Positions 1 to 13,700 of a DNA stretch of 64,000 bases are shown in pieces (position 1 is the first letter of the stretch; the number at the start of each line of letters is the position of its first letter). The DNA lies in assembly GCF_030936135.1 (NCBI RefSeq), contig NC_082594.1:103269020-103333019 (forward strand), written 5' to 3'. The translations under genes and the position numbers were made by a program. The notes beneath the pieces are model-generated. The model was not told the origin of the DNA, did not search any database, and was given only the letters and a program-made list of their open reading frames with translations. Source of the DNA: Gavia stellata (Eukaryota > Chordata > Aves > Gaviiformes > Gaviidae).

Positions 1-3000
1 TTCATTAATTAAGAAGTTATATTTTTGAATTGAAATTAAACTGCTATGAAACCCTCCTTGCAGTGCATGGTGTCATAAAATTTAGGACCTTGAATTTAAG
101 TTTCATTTACAGACAAGAGAACAAAAGAGTATTGTATGATTATGCCTACGTGAAATACATTGTATTTTCAAAAGCCTTTAGAGATCAGTGATGGATGACA
201 CGTAAAGAAAAAGGAAATCAGACTTTTGTGAATCTCTGGAATTAGTGTATCATGCAGAAAAAGGTGTGAGGTATTACAAATGCTGACAAAGCCCCTTCAG
301 TGTAGTTCTTGGGTCGCTCCATGGTGTCACTCTGGCACACTGTTATTGTGCTCTAAGACCGATTGAAGTGCATAATGAGAACGAAGATGAGCGTGTATTT
401 GAAATGAAGCTTTACATTCGAGTAGGGACTGATGCTAGTCCAAATGATCCTGTAAATGTTGTGCCAGACAACATTCAAGCAAGTAACCTGGCACAATGGA
501 AATTATGGCCCTCAAGCCGTAAGATTGTGTCTTCTTACCCTTCTGCTTTTTCTTGGCAATAGGTCAGAAAATATCCCAGTACCAGAGTCTAATGTAGGAC
601 TGGTGGTTTTCCCATTGTTGCTGCAGGCTGAGCACCGTCAGCCTGTGTCTGCGCTGTGCTTGCACCTACGGTAAGTGCTGGTTTTTCAGTTGGAGAAATT
701 TAGCTATTTAAAGGCTTTCTTGCAAGAAATGTTCCAAACACCCTGTTTACATCTGTGCTAAAATGTGAGCAAACCAGTGATTTCACTCCTGAACTAAGAT
801 TTCTATGTTTTGTTTAAGCCTGAAATAATTTTTTATGACTGAATGAATTGTTGGAAAGCAGAGTTTTACAGCGGTAAAAGTGTACATCACACTACCACAA
901 AACCATCGTTGATACCTACTCTGTACATGTGGGCTATGGGAGGGCGACTACTCAGGGACAGGGTCTGAAGTGCTCAGGCCAAACCTCTCACTGTCTTTGC
1001 TAGCTCTGCTTTAACCCTGCTGCTGCAGGCTTTTCCTCTGCGGACAAGAGCAGCAAAGTGTCTATACTCATCAGCCAGATGCACATGGGGACTAAGTCAT
1101 GTTCCTTCCAGCTCCTACCCGACAACCTGGGCTCCTTCCTTCAAGGTACGTGAAGATTGCTGCACAGAGGTGTACAGTAGGAGCAGACACGCAGGGCGCA
1201 GTCGGCAGCACTGTGTCGAACGCCCGCTTACGGTTCAGCTCAGGCTGGCTTTAGCTTGAGTTACCTGGATGTTACATAGAGCAGCTCTGCACATCTCAGC
1301 TCCAGCCCAGGCTTCCTTGGCGCTTGGTGCTTGGTTAATAGATGCAGAGTAACAACTGCTCTCCATACTGTCAATAAACAGGTTCCCATAGGCTCATAAT
1401 ATACTAGATATGTAGCCTGTTAACTTGGGGAACACTTCACCTGTGAAAAATATAAAAGGAGTGATATATCTCCCCGATTGCATAGTGTGGCAAGGAAAAA
1501 CAATAAAAACGTTCAGCCAGCCATCATTCTGACTGTTGCACACAAATCCCATCATAAAACTGCTACAAATACAAATCTTGTTAGTATATTTAGTGTTAAT
1601 TAGAATTTGGGAATACTTATATGTTTAATCAGATTAAAAATCTTGAAATGAATGCAGTCCTGTACTAAGCTATGAAAATTCATCTTGGTGCTTTGCAACT
1701 GAAAACATTACTTTTCCCAGTGTCTTCCTTTGTATACGGACAGACTTGCTGCATGATTATTGCAAATCTCATTTGCAAATCATTGTTAACTTGCTGCAGT
1801 CATGTCTCTGTATGCAACTTCCCGAACTATTGAAACCACATCAAAAATTCAGAGCTGGGAAACCCAATTATGAGGTGCACAATTTTTTACAGGCGAATAC
1901 TTTGGCATACATTCAGGACCTGGCATAGCCCTGAAACATTTCCAAAGTGGTATTAGCTTAATAACAAATGAATTCAATTTTAAATTATGAATCCTGTTTG
2001 TGTGATTTTACCTAAACGGGACTTGGTATCTGAAATCTCTAATTCACAATTAGCATAAAAATCTATATGGGACTATTCTTAACTCACAAAAAGAAAGGGG
2101 TGCATAGCGTTCTGCAAACATGAAAGTAAGTATGGGACCAATTCCCAATTTCTTTATTTATGAGATTCATGTTTTAATCGGACAGCTCATGCAAGTAAAA
2201 AGGCAAAGATCTGGCTTTTGATCCTTGCTTCCAGAGCTTTGCAAACACTGCCAGGCTGAAGCAGGTGTAGAGGATGAGCAGTGGAAGCAGAAACAACATA
2301 AGGAAGGATGTGATGCTGCTGCACAGGAAGCAGGCGGCCATGCCGAGCATAGGTGAATGGAGGGATGACTTGGAGGAATGCATCCGATTTTGAGTGGAAA
2401 CAGATGATTATGCAGAGTCAGAGCTTTTTGCTTGGAACATAGTGTGATCCCTTTGTGAACTAGGGTACTTGCTAATAGGTTTTTGACATCTTCTGATTCC
2501 CACCAGGCTTTATATCTATGGCAAAAGCTTCCATGAGTTAATTAGTACCTGTTTACTCTGCCACTCTCCATTTAGTCCATAGATATTTCAATCAACAGAT
2601 TTCTCAGCTTGATGCCAGGCTTGCAGTTTTTTCCTTTGCATGCTTAAAAGAAGGACTAACTGGACTGAACTCAAAAAAAAAAAAGAGAAAAGAAATTTAC
2701 TTCTTTGTTACCTTGAAATTCTTTTAGTGTTAATAAGGGCTTTCTGTCACATGGGCTTCTTCTATTTAATAATTCAGTGTTTAATCCTGAGCATATAATA
2801 TGTGCCAGTCTGTTGTCATGGAGGTAGTTGTGATGATACGCTTTCTTTGCAGGATCAAGAACAGACTGCCTGGGAAAGATCACTTTCTTGCTCAAGCATG
2901 ACGAACCCTCATAGCACAGTAACCAAAATCTGAGGGGTTTATTTATTTCAACAAATTTATTTATTGTAAAATGCCTGTAACATAAAATAATTTTGTTTAA

Positions 3001-5754
3001 TTTCGCTGTAAAAGTCTGGACCCATACACATTGTTTAAAAAACCAGATACATACCAGGCTGGCCACCGTTCATCTCGCACACACTCCCGCAGGACAAGTT
3101 AACCATGAGCCTCCCTGCCAGACCCTCAGGCAAAAATTTGAGAAAACAGATGGGCCTTACGTTGTGCCCTGAAGGTCAATGGACGTCGGCTCTGCTAGGC
3201 CACTGGGAGAAGTAAATTCCTGAGCTGAGGATGTTTCACAAAGAAAGCAGAGCTCACACTCACCAGATGTTCAAATTCAGGGTGTGTCAGTAAAGGCTCT
3301 CTGGCTGGTCTCAGCTGTCAAGATAGCACTTAGAGGAGGGGAAGAGGAAATTCCTCGGGCAGCCGCAGTCCAAGCTACGCTGTTTCACTGGTCCAAACTG
3401 GTGGTCTCGGATTCCCAGTATCAGAATCGATGCAGGAACCGGTGCCTGGAAATAAACACAGTATGCAGGGACTATGTATTTCATAAGGGATCTCTCTCTC
3501 TGTAGTGTAGCTCATACACAATATTCTTGTGTAATTATTTCATGAATTACCTGAAAGTTTCCTGCAGTATGAATTATTTTTTTTTGGTCAACAATATTGT
3601 TTTGGTTTTCCTTCCAAAAGCTTGGGGATGCACTGTGCAAAGCCTTCCTTCCAAAGCTCGTTTGCATCCCATCCATATTTTAGTCCACAACTGAATCTCT
3701 CAATGTTGCACAGGTACCTTTCTGCACAGCTACATATCGCCCTCAAATCCCGGCTTCTGCCTTGGGCAGCTGAGACTTCCATGATGTGGCAGCAAGCAGG
3801 AGCTTGTGGCAGAAGCCGTCCCCAACTCCCTTACGGGGAACTTGGCCAAAACCAGCCTATCTGAACGATGCTCACTGCATACTCAAAGGGATGTTTGCTC
3901 CCATTTGTTTTCTGTTTTTCTCCAGGTTATAAAAAAAATTCTTGCTTATTTTTCAGTCTCAGAAGTATTAGCAACAAGCCCAATTCTCCTATCACGTTGG
4001 TTCAGACAAAGAACACAAAACAGTAGGAGCTCTGGGACTCCTGATGGTTTAGACCACTTGCTCATGTCTCCAACTTCCCCCTCAAAAGAAAAAAAAAAAA
4101 AAAAAAGATATGTTGGTGAAATAATCTTTTCCAGAAGATTTTGTTGCCCTTTCTCTTACTGGTGTCCTCAGTACAGAGATGGGTTTCTTGCCTCCAGCTC
4201 CCACTTCAGCTGCTGCTGCTGCTGCGGCCACTCAGGCCCTGGTCCTGCTGATGCCAAGGGAAGATTTGCTTCGAAAGCTTAGGGAGAGGAAGGGTAGGAT
4301 TTGGCCAGTGTTAGCAGAAGGAAAGTTGCACAGACTGTTTAAAGTGGCTGGCAGACTACCAAGCTCGGCAGAAAAAAGCAGTTTCTTCAACACTGGCCTG
4401 GCTGGCAGCCGTAACCGCAGCCGGTTCAGCAGGACACGGTGCGCAGCAGCTGGCCCTGCACGATGCTCCTCTGCTGCAACTCCACGATCTGGATAAAGCG
4501 TCTGAAACGCCCTCGATCTGGCACAACCACCAAAGATGCGTCTTTTCAAACCCCTCAACAATGGGCAGCTGGCTCCACCACCAGGCAGGGGATGCCCAAA
4601 CCATCTGGATAGTCCTGGGCACCCCTGTGCCGTCCTGAACTCCTGAACCTCAAGTGTACTGAGATAACAGTTGTGGAGAGGGTTTTGTTTGGCTCCAGCC
4701 TTGTCTCCACATGAAGATCCTGAAGCTGCAGACTAAAACCAGCCTCCCAACACCACTGGGAGGGCTGGGTTTTCCACTCCCGTCTGATTCCTCAGCCAGC
4801 TCACCTGCAGAGCTGGTGCTAAGGAGGCCCTCATTCAGTAACGCTAATCCGAGCATCTAAAAGTCATTACTCACGCCTCCAAAAATCATGAAGCTGGCTT
4901 GAAAAGAAGTCTTAGCTCTTTTTGCCTTTCCCTTCTGGTTTCTGGCTTTTTTAGGTTAGTGTTGTACAGGTCATTTAGACTAGCCCTAAGCATATGTGAT
5001 CTCTCAAACATCTGTTTACATAGGTAATCCATGCTCAAATGAACACTCCTGTTTAACAAAATCAGACTAGTCCTAGTGAGGAAGTTTTACAAATTCAGCC
5101 CTAAATATGTATGGAATGACCAAATCCATTTTGGGTGTAGAAAGTGCTATTTACAAATTTTCTGCAGAGAGGTTCCTGTCAACACATCCTCGTAAGCCCT
5201 CCAATGGAAAACCGGATGCCAATTCCTGCTGGCTCCAAATAAAGCTTTTACATTTTTTACTGGTAGACTTCCTAGAGAAAGAGAGAAAAAAATGTACAGA
5301 TAAAAAAACTAGTTCTGGGTTTGTATATTTACATGATTACAGCATCACTCAAAGATGTGTTTGAATATGTCAGGATATCAGGTTGATTATTGCAAAACCC
5401 AGTAGGTTATTAATTTCTGCACCTGTTTCTACAGCAAACACATACTTTCTCCCTTGAATCAGCACTGATTTATCCACCTGGCTGATGAATGCTAAGTATC
5501 ATGAAAAATTTGGCAGGGAAGGAGAATTACTCATGAAAACTTTGGCTTTGGTATCACTTTCAGACTCTGCTACTCCCTGTCTGCTCTTAACTCAATTGGC
5601 CAAAAGAGATAATGTGACTGAGGCACTGGGTGGGTTTTTCTGCCTATCAAAAATAACACCCTAGTCCATTTAAAACATGGCCTATCAATACATACACAAA
5701 AGAAAAACAAGAATGAGTAAAGAAAAAAGCTGCTAAATGATCAGAGTATTCTGC
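1..5754. other. Intergenic DNA, no gene recognised
   Basis: AT-rich vertebrate intergenic sequence. Open frames are short, start and stop without splice context, and match no family I recognise. The only visible substructures are an 18-base A run at 4089-4106, a short CTG triplet run near 4208-4225, and a locally GC-richer patch at about 4180-4850. If mammalian synteny holds, this is the far upstream region of SCAF4 on the HUNK side; that placement is inference. Confidence 0.6.
4089..4106 (+). repeat. Poly-A homopolymer (18 A)
   Basis: Eighteen consecutive A residues flanked by CAAAAG on the left and GATATG on the right. It could be the tail of an old retroposed sequence, but no recognisable parent transcript precedes it, so only the homopolymer is called. 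Confidence 0.8.
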
Positions 5755-6260
5755 ATTCCTGTAACCCCATATGGAAAACTACATCTGGTTCTGCTCTCCA
5801 CAATTCAAGGAGTAAGTTGGTAAACTGAAGAAAATTCAGAAAAGAGCAATGAGAGTGAAGAAAGATCTAAATAATACACTTTACAGTGGAAGAACTTGGT
5901 CGTTTTAAGCTTAGCAAAGGGAGGGGGTGATTGTTCATAATCTGCATGTCTAAGTATGAACACAGGCCCACAGACAAAGCTATAATGAGATCCAGTGGTT
6001 GGGAGCTGAATCTAGACAAATTCAAGCTATAAAATAAGACACATTTTTAACAGTGAGGGTAATTAACCACCACAGCAACCCAGTGAGGCGTTATGGCAAA
6101 GTCTCCTTCTTTGGAATTCTTTAAATCAAAATCAGATGTTTTTCTAAAAGACATTGTATGTCAAACAGGAAGAAGCTTGATGCTGTGTGTCAAACAGGAA
6201 GGCGGGCTAGAGCATCGCAGTAGCCCATCTGGCATTACGAACCATAAACTAGAATTATTC
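5755..6260 (+). mobile_element. Ancient CR1/L3-like LINE relic, 3' part
   Basis: Two stretches resemble the 3' part of old amniote CR1-clade LINEs. At about 5765-5900 there is a degraded version of the segment encoding the end of the reverse-transcriptase ORF (aaaattcagaaaagagcaa, then a gaagaactt stretch). At about 6050-6170 there is a good match in wording to the segment just before the ORF end (tctcc..ctttggaa..ctttaaatcaa.atcagatgtttttctaaaagac). The parts between are scrambled or deleted. It is far more decayed than the CR1 copy at 9.8 kb, consistent with an old subfamily. The match is from memory of the family consensus, not from an alignment. Confidence 0.55.
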
Positions 6261-9200
6261 TTTTGTAATGAACCAGATTCTCTGGGGAAAATCGGGAGAA
6301 AATTTTGCCATCCAGTTATGCTGTTGGAACAGGGAGAGCAGAAAGCTGAAGCAAAGCATCATTTATAGGGAAAGACGCTATCTTTTATTCAATCAACTGA
6401 TGCAGTTTGATCAGCTTTCACTAGCTTGTCTGGATTTTTTTCCAGCTATATTTGTTCATCTAATAAAATATTTTATTTCCTGACAAACCCAGCTTCACGT
6501 ATCGTGGAAGATGATTGAAGGACTAGTCACAAGATTGTCATTAGGAAATACAAAGGGAGAGAGAAGCAGAGTAACGATGAAGATGCAAAGAAGCTCTAAG
6601 ACATGGAAAGGTGAAGGACAAATGGGACAAAATTGTGTTTATGTGATGAATCTGGTGATATATTTAAATGTCTAGTGATTAGATGGACAGTCAAAATGCC
6701 AAAAATCTTGGTTTACACATTACAAAGGTGCTGAGCTCCTGAGTGTGTGTGGAATTTGGCACGAAAATTTAGAAAAGTGACAATGGTTCAATTGCTTCAC
6801 CTTCCTTTCAATTAGGGATCTCTCTCTCATGTATGGAAAATAAGTGAACTAATCTCTGATGACCTTCTACTCTTCTTTTTAGTTACACATATTTTGTATG
6901 GCATTGGGAGGGGACTGGCACATCAGCTGCTCACACTTTTGGTCAAATAATCAAAATGTCACAAACCCTTAAATGCAGTGACTTCTGTAATACAAACCAT
7001 CAGAGCATGGAAAAGTGTTAGCTGAGTGGGCAGCTAAGTGATACATGATTTACAAAGACAAAACTACGGATGGCTCCGTACAACGTAAGTCACATCCTAT
7101 CTTTCTGAGGCAGACCTTTCCCGTACCCGCATTATATTGGTGTGAAATTCCTAACCCTTCAGAATGGAGACTACTGCAGCCTAAAATTGCTGCTATGGTA
7201 CGAGCCTCCAGTAACAAGCTTGATTTGCAGGAATGCTCAATTGCAGGACCACTTCCAGCTGCTTGCTGGCCCCTAAAGGACCAGAGCTGGAGCAGGAAAA
7301 GCGAGTGTGATGAGTGTCCAGTCATACTTCTCATCGTCAGCTTGCTTCTGAGGCCAATAATCCTGCAAGCCCCTCACATACATAAATAGCAAAGTGTTTT
7401 ACTGTGCCAGACAGTCAAAGTGGGTATGAAAAACCAATCAACGGACTGACAGACAGTGAAGATTATGTAGCAAGAAGATTATAATGAAAATCCTTGTTAT
7501 TAAGTGCACTGCAGCATTCTGAATCACTTACAGTTATAAGTACTCCTTTAGTCGGTCCCCTAAAATACAATAGAGGATAAGAAATAAGATAGATGAAAAA
7601 AAATAGATCTTTATCTTGAAATAAATAGAATAAGTAGTTTTAAGTGGAGCAAAGCCATACATAAATGTATTTAAAGCATAATATTCAAAATTAGTCCATT
7701 CTTATGAAAGTTTATTTTTAGAAGTAACCCTACTGATATAACAGGATGATTTTTATATATAAGCATTACTACTTGAGAGGGTTAAAGGTCTGGACTCTGA
7801 ATAGCCAAGGTTTTATCCAATCAATTAATCAATAATGACATATATAAATATGTCATCCTGTGACCAGATTAACGCCTTGTTTCCCCAAAACACAAAAATG
7901 TGTACAAAAAGCATAATTACATGAGCTTCATTTTCTTAGTATTCTAAATAAAATGCTAACAAACTTCAGGGTCATTCAAAGCATAATACACATATCTTCA
8001 CAGTCCATGCCAAATGTATCTCCTTTCCAGCTGGTTGATTTCCAAATAGTGTAATACCAAAACCACAGAACAGTTCTAAGAATCTTTCCAAAATGCCAGA
8101 AATAATTACTTCTGAAGTATGTCTCAATCACTACATTTGAGTAAAATATCTAAATAAAAACCTTATTTAGAACTACATGCATTCAACATTAATATGTTTG
8201 CAACTATACCTGTACGTGTACGACAAGATATTTTCCCTAGAATCTACTATAAACGTACCTATATTTTTATAACATATTTCATATTTGTGGATATAGATTA
8301 ATTACAGGAAAACAAAATAAAGTAATGAATATATTGCAAAAATCTTTGTGATGTATGTTTCTCATCACATAAAAATCCCCAGGCATGTAAACATCAGGAA
8401 AATTAAACACCTGCATACATGCATGCAGGACAAGGATCACACCAATGAAGGCACTGTGGCTGCAGATAACATCACTAGGCACCTTGCAAATATATTAAAA
8501 GACGGAGTTATCAATTTATTCTGTTTTAACTTTAGGATAACATGTTTTACATATTATGCTTCTATTTATACACCCACGTACATGGTATGTCAACAGAAAA
8601 CAATGCACTGATCTCAAATAAATAATTCACCTCAGCTAATACATTAAGAATGCTCCTTACAGAAACCCCTTAGTCGTACTCCAGAGTACAAATGGCACCT
8701 CTAGAAGTACAAAGGATATCGAGAATGGCCTGAAAAAAGATGCCACAAGCCGGAGTCTACTTGGAAATGCCAGCCAAAATGCTTTGCTGAAGGAGAAGTG
8801 TGGCAGTGCTGGGGAGGGAAGGTAGCTGGCCCGCGGAGCACTCGGTGGTGCCTGTCGCTACAATGCTTTCCAACAACGCTGTTCTGGTTTGGAAAAAAAC
8901 CCCAACCAACCAACAACAACAGAAAAACAAACAAAAAATCCCTCTGCTATGAAAGAGACTTTTTAAAGGCAGGTACAGCCATCAGGTACTAAATTGCCAT
9001 TGACAGTCAATAGGAATCAACTGCCTCAGTGCTACTTCCACCTCTGAAAATGCACCCTGAGGACTGCGCTGCCACCAAAAGGATGGCCAGAGAGTTTAAA
9101 CTTTACCCAGAAAGGTTTCCTTACATGCCACAAAAACACAATTAGATTTCACAAGTGTTTGAATTGCCATCTACCGTCCCGAAGATTTTTTTTTTTACAT

Positions 9201-9799
9201 GGCCTTCTAACTTTTGGTTGCATATAAGGGCCCGTCACACAAATCTTTGTCCGCGCTCTTATTTTTTGTCCTTGAGCGTTTTTATGTTTTCAACAAGTGA
9301 GGATGACCTCATGACACTTACATGCTGTTTCTGTCAACATTCACTTCTTACATGCTACCCAATACCAAACAACACAGAGTAACTCACTTCAAGCAATATC
9401 AGAGGCAAGAGGTAGGCAAGGAGGACAAGGTTGGTTGTGAATGGTCACATCACCAACTACAGCTGACACTAATTCCTGCATATTAATATCATCCGAAGAC
9501 AGGGTCATGCAAATTGCTGTTGGTGGTTGGTCGCACAGCAACAGCAGAGTGAGTGCAGAAACCCAAATATTGCCAGACTAGAGAGCCATGGCAAGCTCTT
9601 GGAAGGCAAGAGAGTACAAATACATGAGTCTGCAGAGGAACAGGATAACATAGAGAAACACTGCTCTTTTCAACAGGGAATTAAAATGAAAATCCTGAAA
9701 AACTCAAGTGACTTCTCTGCTTCCATGAGATGTGGGAAGGTTTGGGGCTAAACACCGCACGCATCCACAACCATGGGATGAGTCAGGCTGCACCCGGCC
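6261..9799. other. Intergenic DNA, no gene recognised
   Basis: Unique-looking AT-rich sequence, richest in A/T at about 7.5-8.6 kb. An A/C-rich low-complexity stretch (CAAC/AACC and AAAC units) lies at about 8895-8940. No exon, RNA gene or intact element is seen on either strand; the open frames, including a 114-codon plus-strand one at 7045-7389, show no family resemblance. Confidence 0.55.
8895..8940 (+). repeat. A/C-rich low-complexity tract
   Basis: An A-rich stretch with repeated CCAA, CAAC and CAAA units (ccccaaccaaccaacaacaa and onward). This is simple-sequence DNA without coding character. Confidence 0.7.
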
Positions 9800-10783
9800 A
9801 GGAGTCACAAGTAGTGTTCCCCAGAGCTCAGTATTGGGGCCTGTTTAATGTCTTTATCAATGATCTGGATAAGGGCTCGAGTGCACCCTCAGTAAGTTTG
9901 CAGATGACACCAAGTTTGGCAGGTGTATTGATCTGCTCGAGGGTCGGAAGGCTCTGCAGAGGGATCTGGACAGGCTGGATCGATGGGCCCAGGCCAATTC
10001 TATGAGGTTCAACAAGGCCAAGTGCCGGGTCCTGCACTTGGGTCACAACAACCCCATGCAATGCTACAGGCTTGGGGAAGAGTGGCTGGAAAGCTGCCCT
10101 GCAGAAAAGGACCTGGGGGTGTTGATTGACAGCCGGCTGAATATGAGCCAGCAGTGTGCCCAGGTGGCCAAGAAGGCCAACGGCATCCTGGCCTGTATCA
10201 GAAATGGTGTGGCCAGCAGGAGCAGGGAGGTGATTGTCCCCCTGTACTCGGCACTGGTGAGGCCGCACCTCGAATACTGTGTTTGGTTTTGGGCCCCTCA
10301 CTACAAGAAGGACATTGAGGTGCTGGAGCGTGTCCAGAGAAGGGTGACGAAGCTGGTGAGGGGTTTGGAGCACAAGTCTTATGAGGAGCGGCTGAGGGAA
10401 CTGGGGTTGTTCAGTCTGGAGAAGAGGAGGCTGAGGGGAGACCTTATCGCTCTCTACAACTACCTGAAAGGGGGTTGCAGAGAGGTGGGTGTTGGTCTCT
10501 TCTCCCAAGTGACAACTGATAGGACAAGAGGAAATGGCCTCAAGTTGTGCCAGGGAAGGTTTACATTGGATATTAGGAAAAATTTCTTCACTGAAAGGGT
10601 TGTCAAGCACTGGAACAGGTTCCCCAGGGAGATGGTGGAGTCACCATTCCTGAAGGTATTTAAAAGACTGTAGATTAGGCGCTGAGGGACATGGTTTAGT
10701 GGTGGACTTGGCAGTGTTAGGTTTTCAGTTGGACTCGATGATCTTAAATGTCTTTTCCAACCTAAATGATTCTGTGATTCTAG
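9800..10783 (+). mobile_element. CR1 LINE, 5'-truncated copy (sense on plus)
   Basis: A 5'-truncated CR1 non-LTR retrotransposon retaining the last part of the reverse-transcriptase ORF and the 3' UTR. The 9800-9888 segment reads in one frame with the [15 protein letters not shown] motif. The frame then shifts, and the catalytic FADD motif (9897-9908) continues open through about 10,670 with the CR1-typical strings [20 protein letters not shown] and [15 protein letters not shown]. The last codons are lost to a small indel that creates a stop at 10,671-10,673. The 3' end has the family's GACTCGATGATCTTAAATGTC segment and finishes in the terminal GATTCTGTGATTCTA repeat. The frame break makes it inactive. 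Confidence 0.95.
10002..10673 (+). pseudogene. CR1 reverse transcriptase C-terminal remnant
   Basis: A 223-codon open stretch that is the C-terminal end of the CR1 ORF2 protein (end of the RT palm and thumb/connection). The same frame is open upstream to the FADD motif at 9897-9908, so the ATG at 10,002 is an internal methionine and not a true start. Upstream of about 9890 the reading is in another frame, and no endonuclease domain remains. It is a dead retrotransposon fragment, not a host gene. Confidence 0.92.
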
Positions 10784-13700
10784 GAGAGTGATGGAGGGAC
10801 TCTGCAACCACTCTCCCACTTCCACACTGCACATGATGCTGCAGATGATATTAACAGGTGGGTGGCACTGGGACATCTGACAAGGGTCCCTCCTCTGGGT
10901 GCCCATCTTGCCTCCCCATACACAGACCTGCACACAGACACTGGACATCACAGGGCCATCTAGTTCCTGTGGACTTCTGTGGGATGCAGTCTTCGGAGTG
11001 CTTTTGTGGCTTTGGGAAATGCTTTTGCATTTTTCTGTCTCCGCTGCTTTTTGACGAGAGCTTCGAGACTGCCCTCGAAAGTAAAGTTTGCCATCCCTGT
11101 GAAGAGCAAGTGCAGCTGAAGGGCATCCTCCACAATTTCTAGCACCCTGCAGGCATTATGATGCTTGAGACCTTAATGTGCTACCGCTTAGGCCTGGGAT
11201 GGCTGCCTGTAGTACCTCCACAAAGTAACCAAGGATTACCCTATGTTCCCAATAGGATTTCAAGAGTGCTCTTCAACTATTTTAGGAGCTTCAGCAATCA
11301 ACAAACCACCTTCCTAACTAGAACCTTCTGGTTGTCTCAGCAAAGTACATAGGCTGCATTTCCACCTCAGCCACGGTGACAGGACACCTAGGTATGCTAT
11401 GTGACACACTGAAAGGAATTTATGCTGACACCAAACAGTCTACTGCTTTTCTGCAGAAAAACACAGGGCTTCCATCTGCAGACCTGATTGACGAGCACCC
11501 TGCATGAGCAAGCGCTAACTTCACATGCACACAATGGGATTTTTTTGTGTGTGTAAGTTAAAACAACTTACATATGTTTTGTAGGAGGCTATGCAATTAG
11601 TTGAAAATTTCACCTTAACAGTATATTGCTATTTTGAGAGATATAATTTCAGTTAATGGGTTCAGAAGCTGTTTTTCTCTACCCAATGAAATGTAAACAT
11701 AACTCATGAGATACTAAGCAAAGTCAAATACAAACTGATATGCATCGACGTTTCATGACCTCTTGTTTTGCAATGGGCTGCTTAAAGTCCTGTACTTGCT
11801 TCATAAATGCTAATCCACCTGGGACCTCAAAGTGAGCAGTGCCTTCTCCTGAGAGGCACCATCACCCACATCTTAGAGAAGGGGTGCCATGGCCAAGCGG
11901 CTGAGCAGCAACACAAGGATGCCGTAGGACGGCTACAAAAAGAAGCCAGGTCTCCCGACTCCCACAGTACCTTACGTCCAGATCTCAGTTATATGCAACT
12001 CAGGCTCTTACAACACCCCTCTCTTCATAGCACTCGAGTTTTTTTAGAGTAGCACATGAAACAACGTACCCATCATACAACTTGTTTTCTTTCTTTAAGT
12101 AGGGGAAGATTCACACATGCAGAATAACGTTTATTTTGGCAGGGTCTCTTTTGCTAATTATTTATATTTGAAATGACTGTATTTCTACTTTGCCAAAAAA
12201 ACCCCCAGTGAGTTTTGCAAATGAAGTGCTTAACAGTTGACCTAACAGTTCACGGTCAAAGAAGGTATGGTGTTACATGCGCATTTAGTAGCAGGTACAC
12301 TCACACCACCGAGAGCTGCTTGAAGCCTATGACCTGTACAGTCGGACAGTGCAGAACAGCAGCAGGCAGCTTACATCTCACTGCCAAGAACCTACAGCCA
12401 TCGAGTCAAAGAACTAACGAGACCTGGTTTCCACACAAAAAAAGATAAATGAAAGCATGCAGTCTGGATAACAAGTGTGCCTCATTCCAGCTAAGACCCT
12501 GTTCTGGACCATCGGCAAGCCAGGACTCCAGCACTTACACTGCAGCCTCCCCATTGCCAGTTTGGACACAGCCAGCCAGCCCACCCCCAGTGCTCCTTGC
12601 GGCCCTTCCTCCTTTTACAGCTCATAGTCTCTTATCCTGCCAGCGGTCAAGTATTTGACATTGGCATACAATCGACACCAGAGGTATTTTCCTACTGCTT
12701 TCCTTTCCCAGACTGTTGATTGCTGTCTTCAGACTTCACAAGGCCCAGGAGCCCTTTGGATTGCTTAGGGGCTTAGCGCTTGGATGTGGGTCTTCAGAGA
12801 CTGGGCTGGGATTTGATACAACTTAATTTGCTCTTGAATCACAAAAACTACTACCAGAGACAGGGGATGAACCATCCTCTGCAAGAATCCTTCTGCATGT
12901 AATATAGAAAATAATCTGGTTGTTAGTGGCCATGGTGCAGTATGCATGTGAGTCTATATGTAATGATTTTCTTACCAAGAGACATCTGATGAAAGCACAA
13001 ATGAAGCAGGTTTTCAAGTTGTTCTTACACTTAGCTTTCCGACTGAAACAGGACTTACAAGCTGGGGAAGTTTGGATGTAAGTTGGCACTCTCCATGACA
13101 ATGTTTACTGTTTTTATAGAGAACAAAGAAAAAGATCTGGAAGTGAATCCTGAAAATAAATCAGTGACAAAAAATTGTAATGGGAAGGCAGCTGTGAGCA
13201 ATGGCAGGTGAAAGGGACAGGTCATGATGGGTCAGTGACTGTGGCTGTTGGTATAACGAACTGGCAAATCATCAAACCCCTGGCATACCCTGATAAAAGG
13301 TTTGTTGGAAGAACAGGGCTATAGGGAGGCTGGATCCCAACCCTGTGAGAGTCTACAGGCATGAGTCCAGGGATTTCAGGCAGCACTACCCCATGCACTG
13401 CAGGCCAGACAAACCACTCTAGTTTCTGCTCCGATTTAGATGGGGCCCATGATCTGCACAAAAATATGCTGACAGCCTTGGGAAACTGCCTAGATGAATT
13501 GCAGCCACTTTATATCCTCCCCCTGCAATCTCTTATGTGCAAGTTCAGAGCTCCATGCCTTCAAACTTGGATACACAGAAGAGCCATATTGTTTTAAAAA
13601 GAGTAGTTTAGAGCAATGTCCCTGATATTTGACAAAGTTATACTGGGATAAAAAGATTCATGTGGGGATGGCTTACCACAAATGGGTATAGAAAGTTAGT

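Noticed and set aside
2174..2383. Minus-strand ORF with a hydrophobic stretch reminiscent of GPCR transmembrane helix 5 (FLLPLLILYTCFSLAVFAKLW)
   Set aside because: No other helix, DRY or NPxxY motif is found nearby, there is an in-frame stop just upstream, and no clear splice acceptor. A random hydrophobic frame is more likely.
9828..10610. 260-codon ORF on the minus strand
   Set aside because: It is the antisense shadow of the CR1 reverse-transcriptase frame on the plus strand.
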